From: Bacteroidota bacterium
GTDB taxonomy: Bacteria; Bacteroidota; Bacteroidia; Chitinophagales; Chitinophagaceae
DNA: 40,977 nucleotides
Direction: 5' to 3'
Assembly (NCBI GenBank): GCA_013286425.1
Contig: JABDFS010000018.1
Location: 1 to 40,977 of the forward strand
In this document: piece after piece, positions 15,775 to 24,100 of the stretch
Layout of the letters: each line of letters starts with the position of its first letter
Numbering within the stretch: the first letter of the stretch is position 1
Program-made: the position numbers and the translations under genes
The notes under the pieces: model-generated
Told to the model about the DNA's origin: nothing
The model's database searches: none
The model's input: the letters and a program-made list of their open reading frames with translations, nothing else

Positions 15775-16626
15775 ATGAAATGGATAACGCGTGAACATCC
15801 TAAAATAGACCGCATTGCCTGCCCGTGGCTGATAAAAAACTTCGTTGATAAGCATGCCGAATTTATTTACACGCATCCTGATAAAGTAAAAGAACAGGCA
15901 AAAAAATTAAATGCAATTCCTTTTGACATTCCTGATGTTGAGTTCTCGCACTATGAAGACAAATGCACGTTTGATTACATCATTGAAAAGTATAAACTCA
16001 CAGACCCTGCATTAAAAACTTTGGCAATTATTGTCCGCGGCGCAGATACAGACAGGCATGATATTGCAGGCCAGGCATCAGGTTTATGGGCAATCTCGGC
16101 AGGTTTATCCTTCAATATAAAAGATGATCATGAATTACTCAATAAAGGAATGATGCTGTATGATGCATTATACAGTTGGGCAAAGCATTTGCAAAAAGAA
16201 AAGCATACACAAAACCCTGTCGACCATATTTTCATGGATGTTTACAATAAATTCATCAGGCAAAAATCTTCGCAAAAGAAAACACCGGATTGGGTGAAAG
16301 AATTAAAACAAATAATCCAGGACCAGGTTGACGCTAATTTAAACCTTACAGAAATCTCAAAAACCCTTGACATAAATCCATCTTATTTATCGCGCGAATT
16401 TTCCAAACATTTCAACAACCTTTCCTTTGGTGAATACATAAGAAAACGTAGAATTGAAAAAGCAATTGAACTCATCAACGGCAATAGTTATTCACTCACA
16501 GAAATTGCTTACCTCACCGGCTTCTCAGACCAAAGCCATTTTACAAGAATATTTAAGCAGCATGCCGGGAAAAGCCCTTCAGCTTATAAAAAAGATATAA
16601 AAAGTAAAGCAAATACAAATAGTTAA
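15775..16626 (+). CDS. ChrB-domain / AraC-type HTH fusion, likely chromate-responsive regulator
   Basis: The 283-residue protein has two parts. Residues 1-~137 match the chromate-resistance ChrB domain: MKWITREHPKIDRIACPWLI, FSHYEDKCTFDYIIEKY, IVRGADTDRHDIAGQASGLW. Residues ~172-275 are an AraC-type DNA-binding domain with two helix-turn-helices (LTEISKTLDINPSYLSREF, 191-209; LTEIAYLTGFSDQSHFTRIF, 241-260). In Proteobacteria, ChrB senses chromate and regulates chrA. Here the DNA-binding unit is a different fold joined at the C-terminus, so the fusion probably senses and controls the same operon. The ChrA start is 48 bp downstream, so cotranscription is likely. His/Asp/Cys residues in the N-domain could bind metal. 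Confidence 0.88.
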   Translation: MKWITREHPKIDRIACPWLIKNFVDKHAEFIYTHPDKVKEQAKKLNAIPFDIPDVEFSHYEDKCTFDYIIEKYKLTDPALKTLAIIVRGADTDRHDIAGQASGLWAISAGLSFNIKDDHELLNKGMMLYDALYSWAKHLQKEKHTQNPVDHIFMDVYNKFIRQKSSQKKTPDWVKELKQIIQDQVDANLNLTEISKTLDINPSYLSREFSKHFNNLSFGEYIRKRRIEKAIELINGNSYSLTEIAYLTGFSDQSHFTRIFKQHAGKSPSAYKKDIKSKANTNS

Positions 16627-16674
16627 TTGCGTTCTATTTCGTGCAGCTTCACCAAATCATATTTGCATACAATT

Positions 16675-17889
16675 ATGTCAGATGAAAGTATAGAAGTAAA
16701 AACAGTTATGCCGGTGTATACATTAAAGCAACTGGTATTATATTTTTTTAAACTTGGCTATGCAGGCTTCGGCGGCCCCGTTGCGCTGGTGGGTTACATG
16801 CATCGTGACCTTGTTGAAAACCGTAAATGGATCACAGAGGAAGACTACCGTGAAGGCCTTGCATTGGCGCAGCTTGCCCCGGGCCCGCTTGCCGCACAGC
16901 TTGGAATTTATATTGGCTTCGTTCATTACAGGGTAATAGGTGCAACATTTTGCGGGCTTGCATTTGTTATTCCTTCTTTCATAATGGTAGTGCTTATCGG
17001 TATCGCTTATAAAGTTTTTGGTGGCCTTCCGTGGATGCAGGCTGTATTTTACGGCGTGGGCGCTGCAGTAATCGGTATCATCGCCATGAGTGCTTATAAG
17101 CTCACTACAAAATCTGTAAGCAGGTTCAATACAACAGCTATGCGACAAAACTGGTTGCTGTGGGTGTTTTATGTTGTTGGCGCAGCCATCACTATCATTA
17201 CTCAAAAAGAAGAAGTGCTGCTGTTTATGACTGCAGGTATTTTATATATGATGATAAAAGCGCCGCCACAATGGATGCGCAAATCAACTGCTGCAAATTC
17301 TGTTTTGCTTGCAGGTATTGGCTTCTGGGATTTTGAAACAGGCACCCTGGCAAAGATCGCTTTATTCTTTACCAAAGCCGGTGCATTTGTTTTTGGAAGC
17401 GGGCTTGCGATCGTTCCGTTTTTACATGGCGGCGTGGTAACAGAAAATCACTGGCTAACAGAAGCCCAGTTTGTAGATGCCGTAGCGGTAGCAATGATCA
17501 CGCCGGGGCCAGTTGTAATTACGGTAGGTTTTATTGGTTATCTCGTGGCAGGTTTTCCCGGCGCCTGCGTAGCATCGCTGGCAACATTTCTTCCCTGTTA
17601 TTTGTTTACCGTTATTCCTGCACCCTACTTTAAAAAAATTGCAAAGAACAAAAGCATCAAGGCATTTGTTGATGGTATTACAGCGGCGGTTATCGGCGCA
17701 TTGGTTGGCGCAGTTGTAGTAATAGCCATAAACACATTTACACAAAACCACGCAGTAATAATTGATGCTCCCTCTGTACTAATTGCCATAGCAACAGTAC
17801 TTGCATTATTGTACATTAAAAAAATACAGGAGCCATATATTATTTTAGTTGCTGCGGTTGTTGGATTAATTCTTAAAACAATAATTTAA
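16675..17889 (+). CDS. chrA: Chromate transporter ChrA
   Basis: The 404-residue membrane protein has two homologous CHR halves. The N-half carries KLGYAGFGGPVALVGYMHRD and LAQLAPGPLAAQLGIYIG; the C-half carries FVFGSGLAIVPFLHGGVV and AMITPGPVVITVGFIGYLVAG. This is the bidomain ChrA family, inner-membrane pumps that export chromate coupled to ion gradients. The frame is open back to a TTG at 16627, but that extension (RSISCSFTKSYLHTI) is not family-like, so the ATG at 16675-16677 is the start. It lies 48 bp after the ChrB/AraC fusion gene and forms a two-gene chromate operon with it. Confidence 0.93.
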   Translation: MSDESIEVKTVMPVYTLKQLVLYFFKLGYAGFGGPVALVGYMHRDLVENRKWITEEDYREGLALAQLAPGPLAAQLGIYIGFVHYRVIGATFCGLAFVIPSFIMVVLIGIAYKVFGGLPWMQAVFYGVGAAVIGIIAMSAYKLTTKSVSRFNTTAMRQNWLLWVFYVVGAAITIITQKEEVLLFMTAGILYMMIKAPPQWMRKSTAANSVLLAGIGFWDFETGTLAKIALFFTKAGAFVFGSGLAIVPFLHGGVVTENHWLTEAQFVDAVAVAMITPGPVVITVGFIGYLVAGFPGACVASLATFLPCYLFTVIPAPYFKKIAKNKSIKAFVDGITAAVIGALVGAVVVIAINTFTQNHAVIIDAPSVLIAIATVLALLYIKKIQEPYIILVAAVVGLILKTII

Positions 17890-18117
17890 GTAGCGCAGGA
17901 TATGAGAATTTTTTGGGTTACCAGCTACTGTTCTTCGTGGCATCGTTCCTTGCGTCGCAACACTTGTACTGCAGGAATGTACAGGAGCTATTTCATTGCA
18001 ACAATTCTATTTAGAACTTTTGATAATAAGATGCCGGAGCAAGTACGATATAACAGTAAGTTACTTTTAGTAAGAGCTATTGATGAAAAACACCAACTAC
18101 GGCGAAATTTATGGACG

Positions 18118-18630
18118 TTACTCTTTTTGAAAGGCTTTATAATCTCCGAATTCATTTAACCATTGCTCAAAACTATCCGCAATTTTTCTCACACTTGGCG
18201 GCCTGTCTTCATGTGCATAATAATACACCGGATATTCACCGATTTTATTTTTCTGTGTTATGTCAAATAAAACTTGATCGCCATCTGCTTCCATAAAAAA
18301 TTCAGCAAAACAGAGCATCCCATTACTTGGCGGCGGCCAAACCTCTTTCCTCTGTTTGATAATTTTTTGCTGTTCTATGGAAAGCTCATTCAGTGCTTCA
18401 AACTCATGAAAAAAAGGATGTTGAAATCCTAATTGTACGCTCCTACCCAGCGCAGTGAAGCCTCTTGTAAATTTTAAAAAACGTTTATAAGAAGGGGGAA
18501 GCTCTATGTTTAAAATTTTCTCCAGATTTTGAATTTCTGTATCAGTTAAAGGTTCAGCTAAATCTTCGACATCAAGTTTGTGCATTTGTCTTGCAAAACC
18601 AGGAAACAGTTGTTGTAGTGAAGTAGTCAT
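18118..18630 (-). CDS. SMI1/KNR4 (SUKH) family protein
   Basis: The 170-residue protein has the SUKH pattern: LTDTEIQNLEKILNIELPPSYKRFLKFTRG near residues 28-57, the acidic turn FMEADGDQVLFDI in the middle, and EYPVYYYAHEDRPPSVRKIADSFEQWL near the C-terminus. SUKH proteins are often immunity proteins that neutralise polymorphic toxins, but stand-alone members are common, and no toxin gene is adjacent. It has no signal peptide and is cytoplasmic. A possible minus-strand -7 element TATTTTTG lies at 18675-18682. It converges with chrA across a 228-bp spacer with no clear hairpin. Confidence 0.88.
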   Translation of the reverse strand: MTTSLQQLFPGFARQMHKLDVEDLAEPLTDTEIQNLEKILNIELPPSYKRFLKFTRGFTALGRSVQLGFQHPFFHEFEALNELSIEQQKIIKQRKEVWPPPSNGMLCFAEFFMEADGDQVLFDITQKNKIGEYPVYYYAHEDRPPSVRKIADSFEQWLNEFGDYKAFQKE

Positions 18631-18839
18631 GATAAAGCAGTTATAAAGGTTAATGCGACTTATTGCCTGACATCCAAAAATATATCTTGAAAATTATAGC
18701 TAACTCAAATATAATCGCAATAAGTGCAAGTATGCTGAAGATTGAAACAAATGGTGAAACAGTACAAAGCAGTTTGTGAAGAATAAAGTTTTGCTTTGCA
18801 TGACGTCTTACATCTCACTTTTCACATCTCACCTCTCAC

Positions 18840-21128
18840 TTAGAACGGATACCCGATCGCCAGGTTCCATACAATATTATTTCTCCGCCATTCCGAATCC
18901 CCAAAATCGATAGGGTTCCATTTCTGGCCATCAGGAAGATAGGGCAGGCGTAAGGGGAAAGCCACATCAAGCCTTATAACAAGAATACTTATATCTACAC
19001 GTAAACCTGTCCCAACATCTATAGCTACATCATTTAAAAACTTATTTGTAAACTGCGAGCCCGGCCTTGAAGAATCATATTTCAGCGTCCAGATATTTCC
19101 TGCATCTGCAAAAAAAGCGTACCGGATAATAGAAAATAATTTAGCCCGGTATTCAGTTGAGAGCAGGAGCTTTATATCGCCCGGCTGATCGTAAATAAAT
19201 GAATCCTGCGGATTGCCTGCATAAAAGCTGCCCGGCCCCAAAGTTCGCGCCCTGAAACCCCGCAGATCGCTTACGCCACCGGCAAAAAATTCTTTAATAA
19301 ACGGCATATTATAATTGTTGCCATAAGCAAAGCCGGCACCAATATCCAATCTTGTATTCAGCGACCGGTATTGATTGCCTAATCGCAGGTAATGTCTTAT
19401 ATCAGTTTCTAATTTTACATACTGCGTAAAAGGCTGGCCGAAAATTTTTGATGTATCACCTTTTTTAATATCGGGATTAGTTATTAATCCTAATAAATTT
19501 CCAGATACATCTACATTTCCATTAAAGTAAAAATTATTGCGGCGTGTGTTCGGCCTTGCCTGTGAATTATAATTATAGTTATAAATGGTGCCGATGATAA
19601 ATTGTTTTTCCACACTGCGTGCAAGTGTAAGGTTGGTATCAATTCTTCTCTGAAAACTATCGGTAATATTGGTAGGCCTTACAAAGTTTACATTAAAGAG
19701 CGTAAGATCATGCTGGTCGGTTATTTTATCTTTCCATACATAACCGTAACCGCCGCTGATTGAGTTAAGGATGTATTCAGTTGTACGATTATAATATTGA
19801 TAGCTCGCGCTGAATTTTGTTTGCGGTACAAAAGCGCTGCTTGTATTTATTCTGATAGGTGCGATAATACGGGGTACATACAAGTTTGCATCAAGCCCAT
19901 AGGTAAGCGTATTCACGTGTATGCCTGCTGACACCTGTTTTTGAAATCCTGCATTGGCAGATATGGTTAACAGTTCTGCGCCTCTGAGCAAATTACGGTT
20001 ACGCCAGTTTATAGAAAACTCACCACCTGTTGCATTGTTTGTTTTGGTAAGCGCCGATACCTGGAACTGTAAAGATTTTTTAGTGGTTGGCGTTAAATAA
20101 TAAAACGCGTTCAGTTTCTGCACACTGTCTGCGGGTTCAAAGCGAACCTTTACAAATTTGTAAACGCCTAATGTTACCAGGCGGTTTAAAGAAAGATTAT
20201 GATCGGTGCGGTTGTATATATCACCCGGCTTAAATACCAGTGTTCTGCTGAATATTTGTGGCTTAAATTTATTATATGGGTCAACAATAGTATAGCCCTG
20301 GTAGTTTTGCGCACCGATAAGGCTGGTATCGCTGTTGATATCAAAATCAGCAAACACATACACATCGTTAATGTAATAAGGCTGGCGTGCATAGTAAGGT
20401 GTTGTCTGCTTCACCCGCATGTCAATATCAACCTTATGATTTCCCACTGTAGAATCAACATCGGCTATTAAATAATCAGGGCCGAAATAAAAGAAACCGT
20501 TTTCTTTCAGGCGCGTATCAATCCTTGTGCGCTCTGCTTTAATTACATCTAAATCATAGGGGTCTCCCGGTTTCAGCAAAACATATTTTTGTTTGGTAGC
20601 TTTCTGCTGAATCTTCTGCGAGAGCAGGCTTGAATCGTTGGTATAAGAAGTTTGCCGTATCCTGTATTGTGTATCAAGCAAAGCTGTGTAAACAACTTTT
20701 AATTTTTTGTCTTTTGCAATCGTATCCATCACAACAGAATCCCTGAAATAACCTTTGTTGTCAAAATGATTTTCTATTACCTCGCGGTTTTTTTCAAGCG
20801 CAGTATAAGATGCAATCACCGGAGGTTCACCTACTTTATATTTCAGCCAATAGATTAAACCTTTTTTCTTTTTTGGTTCCTTAAACATGTTATACACTGT
20901 AAGCTTAAATCTTACGCCAAGCACTGTTGTATTAGGTTGTGGGCGAACAAGCCCGTGCATTTCGCTTTCAAGTTGCTTACGGTTTGAAGACGAAATTTTT
21001 TCAGTTGATTTTATTTTTTCAGTTGAACCGATGAACAGGTTTTGATGAGCGCCAAGGTTTTTGGTATTACTGCACGAAGCACTCAATATTGCAATACATA
21101 AAAATAATATCAGTTGTTTCAAATTCAT
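18840..21128 (-). CDS. tamL: TamA-like outer-membrane lipoprotein (TamL), BamA/Omp85 superfamily
   Basis: The 762-residue protein has a lipoprotein-type N-terminus with Cys19 (ILSASCSNTKNLG), then POTRA-like repeats (~100-320, e.g. VIENHFDNKGYFRDSVV, ERTRIDTRLKENGFFYFG). An Omp85 beta-barrel follows, whose C-terminal part holds FFAGGVSDLRGFRARTLGPG, the conserved (V/I)RG(F/Y) barrel motif, and YAFFADAGNIW. It ends in aromatic NLAIGYPF. The lipidated TamA relative of Bacteroidota is called TamL. It follows tamB by 32 bp, the genetic pairing expected for a complex that spans the envelope to insert outer-membrane proteins or move lipids. Confidence 0.92.
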   Translation of the reverse strand: MNLKQLILFLCIAILSASCSNTKNLGAHQNLFIGSTEKIKSTEKISSSNRKQLESEMHGLVRPQPNTTVLGVRFKLTVYNMFKEPKKKKGLIYWLKYKVGEPPVIASYTALEKNREVIENHFDNKGYFRDSVVMDTIAKDKKLKVVYTALLDTQYRIRQTSYTNDSSLLSQKIQQKATKQKYVLLKPGDPYDLDVIKAERTRIDTRLKENGFFYFGPDYLIADVDSTVGNHKVDIDMRVKQTTPYYARQPYYINDVYVFADFDINSDTSLIGAQNYQGYTIVDPYNKFKPQIFSRTLVFKPGDIYNRTDHNLSLNRLVTLGVYKFVKVRFEPADSVQKLNAFYYLTPTTKKSLQFQVSALTKTNNATGGEFSINWRNRNLLRGAELLTISANAGFQKQVSAGIHVNTLTYGLDANLYVPRIIAPIRINTSSAFVPQTKFSASYQYYNRTTEYILNSISGGYGYVWKDKITDQHDLTLFNVNFVRPTNITDSFQRRIDTNLTLARSVEKQFIIGTIYNYNYNSQARPNTRRNNFYFNGNVDVSGNLLGLITNPDIKKGDTSKIFGQPFTQYVKLETDIRHYLRLGNQYRSLNTRLDIGAGFAYGNNYNMPFIKEFFAGGVSDLRGFRARTLGPGSFYAGNPQDSFIYDQPGDIKLLLSTEYRAKLFSIIRYAFFADAGNIWTLKYDSSRPGSQFTNKFLNDVAIDVGTGLRVDISILVIRLDVAFPLRLPYLPDGQKWNPIDFGDSEWRRNNIVWNLAIGYPF

Positions 21129-21160
21129 TTGTTCTTCTTTTTCAGGATGAAGATTTCAAC

Positions 21161-24100
21161 TCAGGGAGCTTTTACCGGCTGTACCTGCTGGCTTGAATTC
21201 TGTTGCTCCTGTGATGCTTTTTGCTGTTCATCCTGTTTTGTTACCTGCTTGTTGTGTTCTTTTACTTCTTTTGCTTCTTTCCTGTGGCCAAATATGTCTT
21301 TCAACTCATTATAATCAAACGCCATTATAAAGCTCATACCTGTTTCAATTACCTGCCCTTCAATGTCGGCTTCATACTCATTTACCTGGTAAACGCGCAC
21401 CCGGTAACGCCCGTCTTGTGTAAGCTGGTATTCCACAGAAATATCACCGGCAGGCGTGGCAGTACTTTGATTGGTATTGCTCGGGCCTTCCAGTTGAAAA
21501 TCGCTGCCCACATCTACACGCAACCTGTCATTCAATAATTTTTTTGATACGGTTACATTCAGATCTGTTTTGTTGGCAGCCGTGCCTGTTACATAATCTT
21601 CGCCGGATTCAAGGCCAAAATTGATATCAACACCTTTAATTAAACTTCCTGCAAGGTTATTCAACTGGTCAGTTAAAATACGGCTGGCACTTTCTCTCAC
21701 CTGGTTTTCAATGCTACTGCCTCCGGAACTTGCAAAAGGGTTTTCCTGCACAAACCTTCCAAGTAAAAGCAATGCAAATACCTGTTTGTTCAGCTCAGCA
21801 TCATCAGCTCGTATTTGTTGCAGCTTATCATTTACATCAGTCCATTCAGAAGCTTCGCGATCGGGAAGTGTTATATCAAAAGTTATAACCGGCTTCAGCA
21901 ATTCCCCTGTCATGTGCAACACAACCTGGAAAGGAAGCTTTTCTTTGTACTTTGTCATATCTGTGCTTGATGCCGCAGAAGTAGCTTCCATCAAATCAAT
22001 AGAGGCTGTGTTGGCAACATATACAGCAGTTACATCAATATTGGCAGCAGTTGGGTCGCCTGTCCATGTAACAACGCTTCCTTTCTGAATAAGAAATTGC
22101 CTTTTCAGTATGCTTAGCGTTAAGTTATAAGAGCCGCTTTGCAGTTCGTAAGTCCCGGTAAGCGACATCTTCCCGCTTTTATCAATACCGCCGTTTAAAT
22201 CAGCCCTTCCTTTAATAGTTAATGCATCACCATTTCTTTGATCAACAATAATGGTAAATTTTGCAGCGCTGTCTGTTTCAATATTCGCATTCAGATCCAT
22301 GCCGGCAAGGTTTGCCATATTGAGTGAATCAAGCACAACTTTTGTTACAAGCGTATCTTCAGGATGATCTTTATCAACAAACTTTACTACGCCTTCGCGG
22401 GTAACCACCTCAGGATCTGATTGTGGCAATACGAAAACAAAATCCGTCTGTTTGTTCACTTTCAAATCGCCGGTAACGGTGGGAGATGCCATATCTCCCT
22501 TTACCTGTGCCTTGGCATCTATATTCAGCTTGCCATAAAAAATACGGTCAGTTGATTGAGGCGCATTCACCAATTGGAAATTGTTGGCATTTAATGAAAG
22601 GTCAAAACCATAGTCCTTAAAATCTGTTGTAAGCACCGAACCATTCAGCACTGCTTTATTGCCTGCTGAATCAAGCAGGGTAAAATTGTTGAAATGTATG
22701 CCTGTTGAATTTATGTTTACAGCATCGTTTGGAAGCGTAAAGCGTTCGCCCGAAATTGTTGGAATAATGTAAGCGCTGTCAAAATTAAAATTGCCATCAA
22801 TCTGCGGGTTTGCGGTAGTGCCATTGATTTTTACATTGCCTTTTAAAAACCCTTTTATATCATCTATCTGCCCCGCAGCAAAAGGTTTAATAATAGCAAG
22901 GTTTAACTGGTTCAATGCAAGATTAAGATCCATCTTTCCTTCGCCGGTATAATACATACCTGTTAAATGCACATCATTATTATTGCCTGTTATAGCAACA
23001 TCAGCATTATAGGTATTGGCTGTTTTGTTATCTACTTTTATGGCTATGTTGCCGATAGTGTCTAATTTATAAGTAAGATTATTAACGGTGATGTCAGAAG
23101 TAAAAACCATGTTCTTTGTTGGATTGGTTACTTCTGCTGTTCCGTTTATTACGCCTGATGCAAGCAAAGAATCCTGGTGCGCTAATTTGGTGATAGTTGC
23201 TATTTCAAAGTTTTTAAGATCAACTTTTATTGGTGCTGTTACAGATGGAGATTCACTATTAATATTTATGGATTGATTGCCCTGGCTTATACCAAAGTTA
23301 TTTACGATAATGCCTGTTGAATCATATTGAATTGAATTGCCTTCACCAACACTCCATTTATCGCCATCTAAAAGAAGATCAGGTGGTTTAAGGCTTATTT
23401 TAAAACCACTGCCAACCTGTTCAAGCAAAGCGCCCAAAGTATAATCTGCTTTTCCTTTTGCATCAGCCGAACTAACATCAGCATCCAGCTTGTTGTTTGC
23501 AAGGGATGCTTTTACGGCAGTTTTATATAATTGTGTTGATCCTGCTTTAATGCCATTAACTGATGCATTTATATTTAAACTATCGCCTGCGGTTTGTGCA
23601 TTAATATTTAAGCTGTCAATTGTATTTGTTGTATATAAAATGCGGCCGCTTTTTGCGATCAAACCAAGATCGTTGTGCGCAGTATTCATATGTGCATTTA
23701 CAATAACAGAATCACTGCCCTGTAATTGCGGCGCTAATTGAAGCACTAATCCATGTGGTTTTATAACTGCATTGAATTGCCAGTTTTCTGCTTCAATAGG
23801 TTTTTGCTGATAACCCGGCAGTTTATAATATTCATTAATGATTTGCTGCAGTGCCTGTGCAAATTCAGTGAGTTTATATTGGCCGACAAGCGATGCATTC
23901 AATGCATCATCAGAATTAATTGTAATGGTTTTGTTGGTTGAATCACCTGATGCAACAATTGAAAGACTGTCTGTATACAATTTTTGTCCTGCTCTTGTAA
24001 CTGAAAGATTATTCACGTAAATACTTCCAACCAAATCATCAGGATTGGTTGAAGGAAGATCAGCAATAATATGCCCGCTTAAACTTAATGTATCTGTCAT

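Noticed and set aside
17902-18159. 85-codon open frame after chrA
   Set aside because: Cys/Arg-rich without hydrophobic pattern, overlaps the end of the convergent SMI1/KNR4 gene, and covers what looks like a repeat-type spacer.
18760-18806. CAAAGCA/TGCTTTG hairpin after tamL
   Set aside because: Only 7 bp with a ~20-nt loop and no proper T-run; too weak to call a terminator.
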